A stretch of 64,000 nucleotides of DNA from JABWAM01 sp964653025 (GTDB lineage: Bacteria > Verrucomicrobiota > Verrucomicrobiia > JABWAM01): assembly GCA_964653025.1 (NCBI GenBank), contig CAZZBZ010000004.1, forward strand, positions 1 through 64,000. The letters run 5' to 3'. The position numbers and the translations under genes were made by a program. Below the pieces are notes generated by a model. It did not search any database. It was not told where the DNA came from and saw only the letters and a program-made list of their open reading frames with translations. Each line of letters starts with the position of its first letter. Within the stretch, counting starts at the first letter, position 1. This document shows positions 1-9,860 of the stretch, one piece after another.

Positions 1-950
<950 letters not shown>

Positions 951-1265
951 AAAAGCCTTGCCATGACCAACCTTGCGGCCGGCCAAAGCGAAACGCTTAC
1001 GTCGAACTTTTGATGCTGTATGCCGCCCCCGGTTGCCCCGAAAGGCCCCGGTGGCGGACTTTTTGATAGTCGCCCGATCCCGCGTGAGCGGGACCGGATC
1101 TCTACTCAAGTTCTTTGACGAATCGCACCTTCAATCTTCGCGCCCCTTCGAATGAACGAAGGGGATCGTTATCAGAGAACACTCGCCCCCGCTCGCTCCT
1201 TTGAACCAGCTTTAGGGACTCCCAGAAGAATATGCGAACGCACGCTCTTCGATTAAGGGATTTTT
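951..1265 (-). other. rRNA operon leader region, no gene
   Basis: This stretch lies between the rrn promoter and the mature 16S 5' end. It holds no convincing reading frame. Two hairpins are visible: an interrupted stem 1023-1032/1048-1057, and a compact stem TCCCGC-GTGA-GCGGGA at 1078-1093. These could take part in leader folding or precursor processing, which is inference. I did not find a clear boxA antitermination motif in the transcribed sense. Confidence 0.6.
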
Positions 1266-1294
1266 AGAATACATGAACCCACGGAATCCGTCAA
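1266..1294 (-). promoter_or_regulatory. Sigma-70-type promoter of the rRNA operon
   Basis: Read leftwards, the -35 box is TTGACG (1289-1294) and the -10 box is TATTCT (1266-1271), separated by exactly 17 bases. Upstream of the -35 box (about 1300-1330) is an A/T-rich stretch with an A-run that could act as an UP element. Transcription would start near 1258-1260, about 310 bases before the mature 16S. Spacing and position fit a strong housekeeping promoter; no experimental support is available. Confidence 0.75.
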
Positions 1295-1355
1295 GGGGTT
1301 CAATGCACTTTTTTGAAAATACTTTTTGGCCGCGTTTTCCCCTCTGAAAACCGCC

Positions 1356-1805
1356 TCATCTCCGCCTCGTGAGCCGCGCGATTTCCAGATCCGCGTCCTT
1401 CGCTCGCAGGTCCTCGCGCCGATCCGCGTGCGTCTTCCCGCGGCATACCCCGAGGAGCACCTTTGCGTATCCGCGCGCGTTGAAGTGCACCTTCAGCGGC
1501 ACGAGCACAAGCCTCTTCAGTGTCGAGGCCTGGTGCAACTTGCGAAGTTCTTCGCGGTGCATGAGCAGCTTGCGGGAACGCTTCGGATCGTGGTTGTTCC
1601 GGTTTCCCTGGGCATACTCTTCGATATGCGCCCCGTGCAACCACGCCTCCCCCTTCTCCACTCTCGCAAAGGCCCCTTGCAGCGAGGCCTTCCCCAGACG
1701 GAGGGACTTCACCTCCGTGCCTGTCAGCGCGAGCCCGGCCTCCAGCGTCTCCACGACCTCGTAGTCGTGTCGCGCCCGACGGTTCAGGATCTCTTTTGTG
1801 TCCAT
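1356..1805 (-). CDS. smpB: SsrA-binding protein SmpB
   Basis: SmpB binds tmRNA and delivers it to stalled ribosomes for trans-translation. The 149-residue product has the family's usual size and landmarks: the N-terminal NRRARHDYEVVE, then GLALTGTEVKSLRLGKASLQ, and the basic HREELRKLH and GVCRGKTHADRRE segments, ending in the short basic tail needed for ribosomal decoding-site contact. The start at 1805 is chosen because GGGAGG lies 9 bases upstream (1815-1820). An in-frame ATG eight codons earlier (1829) has weaker support. It follows rpoZ by about 40 bases on the same strand, so the two are probably co-transcribed. The tmRNA gene itself was not found in the window. Confidence 0.95.
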   Translation of the reverse strand: MDTKEILNRRARHDYEVVETLEAGLALTGTEVKSLRLGKASLQGAFARVEKGEAWLHGAHIEEYAQGNRNNHDPKRSRKLLMHREELRKLHQASTLKRLVLVPLKVHFNARGYAKVLLGVCRGKTHADRREDLRAKDADLEIARLTRRR

Positions 1806-1844
1806 GCCGGGCAACCTCCCCGCGACCACGGGGCGGCAGCCCCG

Positions 1845-2096
1845 TCAAGAAGCGCGTTTGCGGCGCGTCTTCGGGCGCGTCGTCTTCTCGCGCGGGGGCG
1901 CAGCCGGGATCTCGAAACCAACCTTTCCCTCGGCAATCTCGCGAAGGGCCATATCCATCAGGGACATGCTTACCTCCACAGAGACGAGGGGTTTGTGGCC
2001 CTGGCCGAGTTGTCGCACGCGTTGCGACACCATGTTGACCAGGATGTTGGGGTTGCTGACCTGCTTGAGGGCAGCGGAAATAAGGGCGCTCTTCAT
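1845..2096 (-). CDS. rpoZ: RNA polymerase omega subunit
   Basis: The 83-residue protein matches the compact omega subunits of PVC-type bacteria. It has a PNILVNMVSQRVRQL segment followed by RPLV-like KPLVSVE and the ALREIAEGKVGFE helix that contacts the beta' subunit, then a short basic C-terminal tail (KTTRPKTRRKR). Omega helps assemble and stabilise RNA polymerase. It sits 11 bases downstream of rpsT and 39 bases upstream of smpB, all leftward, so the three may form one housekeeping transcript. The start at 2096 is the only ATG that gives the expected N-terminus. Confidence 0.85.
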   Translation of the reverse strand: MKSALISAALKQVSNPNILVNMVSQRVRQLGQGHKPLVSVEVSMSLMDMALREIAEGKVGFEIPAAPPREKTTRPKTRRKRAS

Positions 2097-2107
2097 GGGA
2101 AATAGGT

Positions 2108-2368
2108 TCAGCGGCGCACGATGAGGGCCATCACACGAGCCTTCAGACGGTTGCCGGCGTTGCGGTGGATGACCCCCGCCTTCACCGCTCGGTCCACCCA
2201 GGAGACCACCTCGCGACCGTACTGGGCCGCACGCTTGGGATCGGCCTTGGTCATTGGAGGGAGGGTGCGCAGACCCGTGCGAACGCGGGCCTTGGCGGCT
2301 TGGTTTCGGGTACGCTTGCGGGCATCGGAACGCGTACGTCGGGCGGCGGAGGTGACTTTCTTTGGCAT
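2108..2368 (-). CDS. rpsT: 30S ribosomal protein S20
   Basis: The 86-residue, very basic product starts MPKKVTSAARRTRSDARKR, the hallmark N-terminal helix of S20. It continues with the AVKAGVIHRNAGNRLKARVM C-terminal helix, which binds 16S rRNA early in small-subunit assembly. The start at 2368 is chosen to match the family N-terminus; an in-frame upstream ATG at 2437 would add 23 atypical residues. No clear Shine-Dalgarno sequence precedes the chosen start. The gene is divergent from the membrane protease at 2460, with 91 bases between the two starts, so both promoters must lie there. Confidence 0.93.
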   Translation of the reverse strand: MPKKVTSAARRTRSDARKRTRNQAAKARVRTGLRTLPPMTKADPKRAAQYGREVVSWVDRAVKAGVIHRNAGNRLKARVMALIVRR

Positions 2369-2459
2369 GGAGGTTCGGGAAAGGGCTGCGTAATCTTCGG
2401 TAGCCGAGGCATCGGGCACGCGGAAGCGCGCTCGCACAACGGCAGGGAACCTTCATTCC

Positions 2460-3155
2460 ATGCGCATCCTCCTTGTCAAAGCAATCAAATTCTTTGCCGC
2501 GCTCCTCTTGTTGCCTCTTTTCCCGCCGGTCGTCCTCTCGGCTTGGAATCTCGCCAACCGAATTCCTCGAAAAAATTTATTCCTCGAAAACCCGCTCAGC
2601 CTCGCCCTGGGAGGCCTCACGCTGTGGGTGGTGTTTGCGGCGCTGTTCCACCTCCCAACGCGAATCTACGTCTTCGCCCACGAGATGACCCACGCCCTGT
2701 TTATCCGCCTGTGCGGGGGGCGGGTGAAGCGAATCTCCGTCGGACGCGACTCCGGCTACGTGATCGCCGACCGCACCAATTTTTTGATTGCGTTGGCCCC
2801 GTATATTTTTCCGTTCTACGCGGTGATTCTCGGTCTCGCCGGCGCCGTGATCGCGCTCTTCACCCCGCTCGGACCGTGGGTCTTTGCGCTCTGGGCGGCC
2901 ATCGGCGCCTCGCTGGGCTACCACTGGACCATGACCCTGAAGATGCTGCCCACCCGCCAGAGCGACTTTAGTTCCCAGGGCACCTTTTTCTCATTCGTCT
3001 TCATCGTGCTTGGCAACCTGCTCTGGATCTACGCGCTCCTGGTGCTCCTCCCCACCCCCGCAGGCGCCGTCGAAAAGCTCTGGAACCTCGCCATGGCCGC
3101 AGGCCGATCCTACCAGGAAACCACTCTGTGGCTGCTCCACCTAGCGGGGAGATGA
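2460..3155 (+). CDS. Membrane metalloprotease-like protein with HEMTH motif
   Basis: A 231-residue membrane protein with about five hydrophobic segments (roughly 7-27, 46-64, 107-130, 134-152 and 173-195). After the second segment comes HEMTH (residues 74-78), an HExxH zinc-binding and catalytic motif as in M50-type intramembrane or membrane-embedded proteases. I do not see the LDG or NPDG motif that supplies the third ligand in classical site-2 proteases, and there is no PDZ domain. It may therefore be a divergent M50-like protease or another membrane metallopeptidase. The substrate is unknown. It stands alone, with hisH 150 bases downstream and rpsT divergent upstream. Confidence 0.55.
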   Translation: MRILLVKAIKFFAALLLLPLFPPVVLSAWNLANRIPRKNLFLENPLSLALGGLTLWVVFAALFHLPTRIYVFAHEMTHALFIRLCGGRVKRISVGRDSGYVIADRTNFLIALAPYIFPFYAVILGLAGAVIALFTPLGPWVFALWAAIGASLGYHWTMTLKMLPTRQSDFSSQGTFFSFVFIVLGNLLWIYALLVLLPTPAGAVEKLWNLAMAAGRSYQETTLWLLHLAGR

Positions 3156-3218
3156 TGCAGGTCCGGGAGGAACATTTACTGGTCTTGGGGTGGTAGATCA
3201 GTGGATCATTGAAGAAGT

Positions 3219-3246
3219 CACGATCCCCGCGACCGCGGGATCCGTG
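3219..3246. repeat. Short palindrome between membrane protease and hisH
   Basis: Arms CACGATCCCCGCG (3219-3231) and CGCGGGATCCGTG (3234-3246) pair at 11 of 13 positions around a two-base centre. It could be a weak terminator for the upstream gene or a dispersed palindrome like those elsewhere in this window. No T-tract follows on the plus strand. Confidence 0.4.
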
Positions 3247-3308
3247 GCTTCTCACAGGTCCCCAAACTCACCCCTGCGTTTCTTGTTTCGCGAGGAGGCG
3301 ATTTCGTC

Positions 3309-3932
3309 TTGGATGACAGCGTGATTGCCCTGGTGGACTACGGTATGGGAAACCTGCGCAGCGTCGAGAAGGCGCTCGTCCGGGTCGGGGGTGAGGTCCG
3401 CCTCATCCGCGATGCGGCCGGGGTGGCGGCGGCGGACCAGGTGGTCCTGCCTGGGGTCGGGGCCTTCGGCGACTGCATGCGCAATCTCGAAAACCAGGGC
3501 CTCGCGGAACCGATCCTCGCGGCAATCCGCGAGGGGAAACCTTTTCTCGGAATCTGCCTCGGCTACCAGATCCTCTTCGAAGGAAGCGAGGAGAACCCCG
3601 CCGTGAAGGGGCTCGGCCTCTTCCCCGGGCGGGTGGTCCGCTTCCCGACAGGACCGCTCAAGGTCCCGCAGATCGGCTGGAACCGCGTCGCCTTCGCCCG
3701 CCCCGAATGCCCGCTGTTCCGCGGGGTGCCCGATGGAGGCCACTTCTACTTCGTGCACTCCTACTACCCGTCGCCGCGGGACGCCTCACTGGCGTGCGGG
3801 ATCACCACTTACGGCCTGGAGTTCACCTCGATGATCTGGCGCGGGAACGCTTTTGCTTGCCAGTTTCACCCGGAGAAGAGCCAGGGCGTCGGGCTGAAGC
3901 TGCTTGAGAATTTCGTCCGCCTCGTCGCCTGA
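3309..3932 (+). CDS. hisH: Imidazole glycerol phosphate synthase, glutaminase subunit HisH
   Basis: HisH hydrolyses glutamine and channels ammonia to HisF in histidine biosynthesis. The 207-residue class I amidotransferase has the expected triad: Cys83 in GICLGYQ, and His187 and Glu189 in CQFHPEKSQ. It also has the N-terminal VDYGMGNLRSV and LPGVGAFGDCM motifs. The start is TTG, supported by AGGAGG 10 bases upstream (3293-3298); the next in-frame start (GTG, 3321) is too far from it. No hisF or other his gene is adjacent, so the pathway genes are scattered. The 3' end overlaps the convergent hybrid kinase by 110 bases. Confidence 0.95.
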   Translation: MDDSVIALVDYGMGNLRSVEKALVRVGGEVRLIRDAAGVAAADQVVLPGVGAFGDCMRNLENQGLAEPILAAIREGKPFLGICLGYQILFEGSEENPAVKGLGLFPGRVVRFPTGPLKVPQIGWNRVAFARPECPLFRGVPDGGHFYFVHSYYPSPRDASLACGITTYGLEFTSMIWRGNAFACQFHPEKSQGVGLKLLENFVRLVA

Positions 3933-6279
3933 TTCGCGGCCGCTCTTCCTTGGAAGCTCCTTGGGGGGCGAAGGGGATTCCCGACTCCCCGACCGGCGGG
4001 GCTCCAAGGCTCTCGCGCATGCGGCGCAAAAGGAGGTCGGCGTCCACGGGCTTCGGGAGAAACGAGATTTCCCTCTCGTTGAGCACCTGGCGCATCACGT
4101 CCGCGTCGGAATAGCCGGACATGAGGATCACGCGGGCGCTGGGGTCCATCTGACGGACCTTCCTCGCGAGGTCGAGGCCGTTGAGGCGGGGCATCGCCAC
4201 GTCCGAAAGAAGGATCGGAAAACGGGACGGGGTCGCCTCGAAAAGGCGAAGCGCTTCCGCCCCGTCCTTCGCCATGACCACGCGGTAGCCATGCTCACGG
4301 AGGATGCGGCCCACCACCGCGCGAACCTTGGAATCATCCTCAACCAGGAGCACGGTCTCTGTCCCACGCAAGGAGCTTTCGTCGACTTTTTCTGGAACTG
4401 CATGGACCGCGGGAACCGGACATCGCGGCAGGAGGATGGAGAACTCGGTTCCCTCGCCCACCCGACTCTGGACATGGAGGTAACCCTTGCTCTGGTGCAC
4501 GATGCTGTGGACGATCGCGAGACCGAGCCCGGTGCCCTTGCCGCGATCCTTGGTGGTGAAGAAGGGTTCGAAGATGCGGGCCTGGACCTCGGGACTCATC
4601 CCGCAGCCCGTATCGGCGACCGCGAAGATCGCATAGTCGCCGGGAGGGGCACTTGGAAAACGGGCATCGGGGCCGTCGAGCGTGCAGGGAGATGTCTCGA
4701 TACGGAGGGTGCCCTCCTCCCTCATGGCGTCCCGCGCGTTCACAACAAGGTTCATGAGGACCTGGAGCATCTGGTTGTGGTCCGCGACAACCCAAAGGGG
4801 AAGCGGGTCGGGCCGCGTCACGATCTCGACATGCTCAAGGACCAGGTGCCGCGCCATCTTGAGGACCTCGCCCACGAGCAGGTTGAGATCGAGGGGTTGC
4901 AAGTGACCCACCTGCTGGCGGCTGAGGGAAAGGAGTTGCTGGGTCATCCCGGACCCACGGCTGACGGCCCGACGGATCTCCTCGATCAGGGACCGCACAG
5001 GCGTATCCTCGGGAAGCCTCTTGAAAAGCAGGCTGGCACACCCCCCGAAGACCATGAGGAGGTTGTTGAAGTCGTGAGCAATCCCCGCCGCAAGCTGTCC
5101 GACCGTTTCCAGCTTCTGGGATTGGACAAGCTGGGCCTGCAGGGCCAGCTCATGGGTCACGTCGCGCTTGACGGCTACGTAGTTGACGATCTTTCCCGCA
5201 CCATCGAACACCGGGGAAATCGTGGCCTCCTCCTCATAGAGGGTGCCATCCTTCCTCTTGTTGGTCACGTGCCCGGCCCAGGTTTCCCCGCGGGTCAGGG
5301 TCTGCCACATCTCCTGGTAGAAGGCGTTATCGTGTTTACCGCTCTTGAGGATGCGCGGGGTTTGGCCGAGGGCTTCGGCGCGGGAATAGCCGGTGACTTT
5401 CTCGAACGCCGGATTGGCGTAGAGGATCGCGCCATCGGTGTCGGTGATCACGATCATCTCCGCGGCCTGCTCGATCGCCATGGACTGGCGGCGAAGCTCC
5501 ATCTCTGTGCGCTTTCGTTCGGTGATCTCCACTCCCACGGTGAGCACACAGGGTTGCGCCTCGACCTCCAAGGGGGCAAGCGACAGGAGGACGTCCACAA
5601 CCTGCCCGTCCTTCCTTCGCACACGCGCCTCGACCATCGACGGGGATTCCCCGATTGCGATCGCGTGCACCATCCGTTCGCGAGACTCGGGCTCCGCCCA
5701 GATCCCCAACTCAATGGAAGTCTTCCCGATGACTTCTTCGCGCGTCCAGCCCAGAAGCTGGCAAAAAGCCTCGTTCGCCTTCAGAAAGCGTCCATCGAGG
5801 GAGGCGGTGATCGAAATCGCGGCGGGGCTCGTACGGAAGACTTTCGCAAGGGTCTCCTCGCTTTCCGCGAGGGAGACCTGCGCGGCACGGTTTTGGCGGC
5901 GGCCCTCCACCTCGCGGAGTTCGCGGCGGACGGCGGGAACCAGGCGGCCAAGGTTCCCCTTCATGAGGTAGTCGTGGGCGCCCGCCCGCATCGCGGCCAC
6001 CGCCATTTCCTCTCCAATGGTCCCCGAGATCAGGAGGAAGGGAAGGTCCTGCCCGGTCGCTTTGAGGTCCTTCAGCGCGTCCAATCCGCTGTAGGAGGGA
6101 AGACGGTAGTCGGCGAGGACAAGGTCCCAAGTGCCTTCCGCAAGCGCCTTCTGGAAGGCCCCCCGGGTCTCCACCCGTTCGTGGACGACCTCGAAGCCAC
6201 CCGCGCGCAACTCACGGAGGATGAGAAGGGCGTCTTCCTCGACGTCCTCGACCATCAGCACCCGGAGTTGGTCGGCCAT
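3823..6279 (-). CDS. Hybrid sensor histidine kinase (REC-PAS-PAS-HisKA-HATPase-REC)
   Basis: An 818-residue soluble hybrid kinase. The order is an N-terminal receiver (1-120, phospho-acceptor Asp57 in LADYRLPS), PAS (about 130-250), PAS (about 265-375), HisKA with the H402 box GIAHDFNN, an HATPase domain (N-box near 510-514, DTGCG, GTGLGLA), and a C-terminal receiver (640-758, Asp693 in LSDVAMP). No membrane segments are present. The start at 6279 places the receiver first, with a weak GAGG upstream. It follows the single-domain response regulator by 26 bases, so the three signalling genes here likely form a phosphorelay. The last 60 residues are basic, low-complexity and lie over the end of hisH, so the C-terminus is probably a read-through extension. 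The signal is unknown. Confidence 0.9.
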   Translation of the reverse strand: MADQLRVLMVEDVEEDALLILRELRAGGFEVVHERVETRGAFQKALAEGTWDLVLADYRLPSYSGLDALKDLKATGQDLPFLLISGTIGEEMAVAAMRAGAHDYLMKGNLGRLVPAVRRELREVEGRRQNRAAQVSLAESEETLAKVFRTSPAAISITASLDGRFLKANEAFCQLLGWTREEVIGKTSIELGIWAEPESRERMVHAIAIGESPSMVEARVRRKDGQVVDVLLSLAPLEVEAQPCVLTVGVEITERKRTEMELRRQSMAIEQAAEMIVITDTDGAILYANPAFEKVTGYSRAEALGQTPRILKSGKHDNAFYQEMWQTLTRGETWAGHVTNKRKDGTLYEEEATISPVFDGAGKIVNYVAVKRDVTHELALQAQLVQSQKLETVGQLAAGIAHDFNNLLMVFGGCASLLFKRLPEDTPVRSLIEEIRRAVSRGSGMTQQLLSLSRQQVGHLQPLDLNLLVGEVLKMARHLVLEHVEIVTRPDPLPLWVVADHNQMLQVLMNLVVNARDAMREEGTLRIETSPCTLDGPDARFPSAPPGDYAIFAVADTGCGMSPEVQARIFEPFFTTKDRGKGTGLGLAIVHSIVHQSKGYLHVQSRVGEGTEFSILLPRCPVPAVHAVPEKVDESSLRGTETVLLVEDDSKVRAVVGRILREHGYRVVMAKDGAEALRLFEATPSRFPILLSDVAMPRLNGLDLARKVRQMDPSARVILMSGYSDADVMRQVLNEREISFLPKPVDADLLLRRMRESLGAPPVGESGIPFAPQGASKEERPRIRRRGGRNSQAASARRPGSSPGETGKQKRSRARSSR

Positions 6280-6305
6280 GGGAAGGATCCTCGTGAATCT
6301 GGCGA

Positions 6306-6746
6306 TTACTTGCGAAAGGGATGCTCGTTGATGAGGAGCCAGTAGACCCCGAGTTCGCGCACCGCCTCGGAGAAGCGATCGAAGTCCACCGGCTTGCGCA
6401 CGTAGCTGTTGGCGCCGAGTTCGTAGCTCTGGATCACGTCCTGCTCCTCGCGCGAGGAGGTGAGCACGACCACGGGCAGAAGTTTCATGCGCGGGTCGGC
6501 ACGAATCCGTTTGAGGACCTCGAGGCCGTCGACCTTCGGCAGTTTGAGGTCGAGCAGCACCACGGCGGGAACCACGGCGGGGTTGCGCGAGGCGAACTTC
6601 CCCGTGCAAAACAACCACTCAAGCGCCTCGGCACCATCACGGGCAACGATCACCTCGTTTTGGATTTTGTTTCTTTGGAAGGCGCGCACGGTCAGCGCCT
6701 CATCGTCAGGACTGTCTTCGACCAGCAGGATGGGTTGGGTGTTCAT
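6306..6746 (-). CDS. Single-domain response regulator (Rcp1-like)
   Basis: A 146-residue stand-alone receiver with ILLVEDSPDDEALTVRAF, the phospho-acceptor Asp in VVLLDLKLPKVDG, the switch Thr/Ser in VVVLTSSREEQDV and the Lys in SYVRKPVDF. It has no output domain. Proteins of this kind (for example Rcp1) usually shuttle phosphoryl groups from phytochrome-like kinases. It lies between the two kinases on the same strand, 82 bases after the membrane sensor kinase, which fits a role as their intermediate. The start at 6746 removes 14 atypical upstream residues. Confidence 0.9.
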   Translation of the reverse strand: MNTQPILLVEDSPDDEALTVRAFQRNKIQNEVIVARDGAEALEWLFCTGKFASRNPAVVPAVVLLDLKLPKVDGLEVLKRIRADPRMKLLPVVVLTSSREEQDVIQSYELGANSYVRKPVDFDRFSEAVRELGVYWLLINEHPFRK

Positions 6747-6828
6747 GGGAATGGCGGAGGTTGAGAGGTTCAAGGGTTCACGGTTCAACGGTTCAACGGC
6801 TCAGAGAACTTACCCGCTTGTGGCGGAT

Positions 6829-8607
6829 TCACGGTTCATTGCTCAAGGTGAAGAAAAAGGTAGCGCCTTGCTCGACCGCTCCCTCGGCCCATGCCCGACC
6901 GCCGTGACGGTGGACGATGCGCTGGACGTTGGCGAGCCCGATCCCGGTCCCCTCGAACTCTCGCGTGGCATGGAGTCGCTGGAAGGGAGCGAAGAGTTTG
7001 TCCGCATAGGTCATATCGAACCCTGCCCCATCGTCGCGGACGAAGAAAACAGGGGGCGAACCGACCCCGTCCCCGCCTCCGGGAGGCCGAACGCCGAACT
7101 CGATCCTCGCCTTCGGGTGGCGCGCGGTGAACTTCCATGCGTTGCCGAGAAGGTTCTCAAGGAGGATCCGGGCAAGGCCCGGGTCGGCGCGTGCCACCAA
7201 GCCGGGGGTAATCCTCCACTCGACGACGCGTGCGGCCTCCCCGTGCCCAAGCTCCTCCGCCACCTCCCGCGCAAGGACGCTCAGGTCCACGCGGCCGAGG
7301 TGCATCTCCATGCGGCTCACACGGGAGAGCTTGAGCAGATCATCAATGAGCAGGCCCATTCGCTGGCTGGCGGCGCGGATGCGGCCGAGATGCTCGCGGG
7401 CGGTCGTGTCCAGTTGTCCCGCGCAGTCCTCCAGAAGCACCTTGCTGAACCCATCGATCCCCCGGAGCGGGGTGCGCAGGTCGTGGGAGACCGAGTAGGC
7501 GAAGGTCTCGAGTTCCTTGTTCGCGGCCGCGAGCTGGGCGGTCCGTTCTGTGACGCGTCGCTCGAGCTCCACGTTGAGCGTAAGGATCATCTTCCCCGCC
7601 TGCCGTTTCCACCAGAGCACGAGCGAGAGGCCGATGATCACCACCAACCCCGAGGTCGCCAGGAATGCCCATGCGGTCTCCATTCGGAGCGGGGCGAAGA
7701 TTTCCTCCGCGTCCACCTTGGCGACCAGGAACCAGGGACTCCCGGGAACCCGTCGGATCGCCGCCAGCACCGGAAATCCCCGATAATCCTCCCCCTCCAC
7801 GATCCCTTCCTCGCCGCGGATCGCCATCGCCGCCGGGAGTTGGGGGTCGTTGACAGGGAGACGGAGGGTCAGCGCCGTTCCCTTCCGGTGACGGAGTTCG
7901 TTGAGGTAAAGGACGTCCTTCCCCTCCTGGCGAATCAGCAGGGTTTCCGCGGTCCGACTCGGGACCGGCCAGCCCTGGATCAGCGGATAGAGGAAGCGCT
8001 GCGGGTCGACCCGGCACACGAGCGCCCCGGCACCTTGAAGCGGTACGTAGAGGTTGAGGTGCGGCACGGGAATCTCGCGGGAAGAATGAAACTCCGAGAG
8101 GGCGACTTCCCCCTTGCGTAATACCCGAATCGCCTCGGCCGAGGCTTCGGCGGGCAGCTGCATCCCATCCAGCCCGGTGGCCAGCCTCGGGCGTCCCGAG
8201 GCATCCAGCAACAGCACTGCACGGTAGTCATAGCGCGAGGCCATGGCCCCCAACCAATGGCGGATCGGCTTTTCCAGGACGGGCGACGGAGAACGCAGAT
8301 AACGGGCGATGGCCTCAACCTCCAGCGGGGTCCGCGCGGCGACAAGGCCGTCCTCCATCCGTTCCCGTCGCCACTCGACGATCTGGTTAATTTTGAGTTC
8401 TGCGATTGCGGCGAGTTGAACGGCGGCCTCGTTCTGTAAGATACGGCACTGGTTGCGATGGTATCCATAGCCCGTGGCGAGGACGAGCGCGGCCAACACG
8501 AGGAAGACCGCCGCGGGAACGGCCCGGCTGGGTCGGGCCATAGTCTCCCTCAGAGGCGGCGACGCCCCGGTCGACCGGGCAGCACCTAAGTCTTCGGATC
8601 GGCTCAT
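6829..8607 (-). CDS. Membrane sensor histidine kinase
   Basis: A 592-residue kinase with an N-terminal membrane segment (about 29-47), a roughly 260-residue extracytoplasmic region that looks like a Cache-type sensor, and a second membrane segment (about 312-333). A short coiled linker (ERRVTERTAQLAAANKE) leads to HisKA with His375 in YSVSHDLRTPL, then an HATPase domain (LLENLLGNAWKFT, DDGAGFD, GTGIGLA). The catalytic half resembles bacteriophytochrome-type kinases that partner Rcp1-like regulators, and such a regulator follows at once. The start at 8607 has GGAG just upstream; alternatives are 8694 and an internal Met 22 residues further in. The ligand is unknown. Confidence 0.88.
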   Translation of the reverse strand: MSRSEDLGAARSTGASPPLRETMARPSRAVPAAVFLVLAALVLATGYGYHRNQCRILQNEAAVQLAAIAELKINQIVEWRRERMEDGLVAARTPLEVEAIARYLRSPSPVLEKPIRHWLGAMASRYDYRAVLLLDASGRPRLATGLDGMQLPAEASAEAIRVLRKGEVALSEFHSSREIPVPHLNLYVPLQGAGALVCRVDPQRFLYPLIQGWPVPSRTAETLLIRQEGKDVLYLNELRHRKGTALTLRLPVNDPQLPAAMAIRGEEGIVEGEDYRGFPVLAAIRRVPGSPWFLVAKVDAEEIFAPLRMETAWAFLATSGLVVIIGLSLVLWWKRQAGKMILTLNVELERRVTERTAQLAAANKELETFAYSVSHDLRTPLRGIDGFSKVLLEDCAGQLDTTAREHLGRIRAASQRMGLLIDDLLKLSRVSRMEMHLGRVDLSVLAREVAEELGHGEAARVVEWRITPGLVARADPGLARILLENLLGNAWKFTARHPKARIEFGVRPPGGGDGVGSPPVFFVRDDGAGFDMTYADKLFAPFQRLHATREFEGTGIGLANVQRIVHRHGGRAWAEGAVEQGATFFFTLSNEP

Positions 8608-8717
8608 GTTCTCCGGACGGAAACGGGAAGACGCTCCGCCAATAATCCCTCCACGAATCAGGGTTACCGTAAGGCGAAGACCCCGTCCATGCAATAATCA
8701 AGAGGCTGCGATTCGAC

Positions 8718-9728
8718 TCACCCTCCCATCGCAAACATCACCTTGCCGGCGCGGCCACCGGCCATGGCGAGTTCGAGCGCAGCATGCGCCTCGGCGAGCG
8801 AAAACTGCCGCGCCACCGGAATCTCCAGTTTCCCGGCACGGACGAGCGCCGAGATCTCCGCGATCATCCCCAGCGCCCGCTCACGCGGTGCGTCGCGAAA
8901 CCAGCGCGACACCCAGAACCCGCGGTACTGGAGATCCTTGAAAATCAGCGGCCCGGCCCCGACCGCAAAGGGCTGCTTGCTCATCCCCCCATAGGTGACA
9001 AGCACCCCGCCCGCGCCGAGGGCGCGGGAAAGATTCAGCGCGCTCTCTCCACCCACGGCATTCAGCGCGAGGCGGATCGGGCTCCCGTTCGTGAGTTCCT
9101 TCACGCGACGCCCGAGGTTCTCTCCTTCGGGAAGAACGATGTCCGCGCCAATCGCCTTGAGTTCAGTCTCCAACTCGGGTCGCCGCACGAGGTTAAGGGT
9201 CTTCAGGCCGCGGTGCCGCGCGATCTGGATGACGCAGCGCCCAACCGCGGAGTTCGCCGCGTTCTGGGCGATCCAGTCGCCGGGTTCGAGATTCACAAAA
9301 TCCTCGAGCATCCGCCACGCGGTGGGCGGGTTCACGGTGAGCCCGGCGGCCTGCTCAAGGGTCAACCCCTCCGGTAGCGGCAAGGTGTCCTTCGCCTCGG
9401 CCACGAGAAACTCCCGCCACGTCCCCAGCCCTGGCGAAGGACGGACCACCTGCCCGACGCGAAGCCCTTCGACCCCCACCCCAACCTCCTCCACCACGCC
9501 GGCTCCTTCGCCCCCACCAACGGCCGGCGGTGGGCGAACCGTGCCGTAGGTCCCCTCGATCGTGTTCAGATCGGCGGGATGGATCAGGGCGCGCCGCATC
9601 GCAATGAGCACCTGTCCCGGCCCTGGCCGGGAGACCTCCTCGCGTTCCATCGCAATCACCTCAAGGGGAGGGCCGTGGCGGCGAAAGACGACAGCGAGCG
9701 AGGAACGGGAATCGCTGGGGGGAGGCAT
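8718..9728 (-). CDS. MECR/ETR-like NADPH-dependent enoyl reductase (zinc-free MDR family)
   Basis: A 336-residue medium-chain dehydrogenase/reductase. The GDWIAQNAANSAVGRCVIQIA segment and the following GLKTLNLVRRPE are typical of the trans-2-enoyl-CoA/ACP reductase (MECR, yeast Etr1) branch, and the N-terminal half has the GroES-like fold without zinc ligands. Members reduce 2-enoyl thioesters with NADPH, or act as quinone oxidoreductases. No fatty-acid genes lie nearby, so the substrate is uncertain. The start at 9728 is preferred over 9746 because the preceding residues are atypical. It is divergent from the HAD gene. Confidence 0.78.
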   Translation of the reverse strand: MPPPSDSRSSLAVVFRRHGPPLEVIAMEREEVSRPGPGQVLIAMRRALIHPADLNTIEGTYGTVRPPPAVGGGEGAGVVEEVGVGVEGLRVGQVVRPSPGLGTWREFLVAEAKDTLPLPEGLTLEQAAGLTVNPPTAWRMLEDFVNLEPGDWIAQNAANSAVGRCVIQIARHRGLKTLNLVRRPELETELKAIGADIVLPEGENLGRRVKELTNGSPIRLALNAVGGESALNLSRALGAGGVLVTYGGMSKQPFAVGAGPLIFKDLQYRGFWVSRWFRDAPRERALGMIAEISALVRAGKLEIPVARQFSLAEAHAALELAMAGGRAGKVMFAMGG

Positions 9729-9860
9729 GGGCGTGATTGTGCGCACGGGGCGCCGAGACTACAATCCTTCCTCACCTCGAACCATGACCCGCCTCATCTC
9801 CATCTCCATCGACTTCGACCTGCTCACCGCTCACCGCTTACTGCTCACTGGCGAATAGCC

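Noticed and set aside
973..1155. Small plus-strand frame in the rRNA leader
   Set aside because: It lies between the promoter and the mature 16S end, has no ribosome-binding site and no family match.
3904..6345. Long plus-strand open frame opposite the hybrid kinase
   Set aside because: It is fully antisense to a kinase with all expected motifs, has no domain, and results from the G+C-rich codon use.
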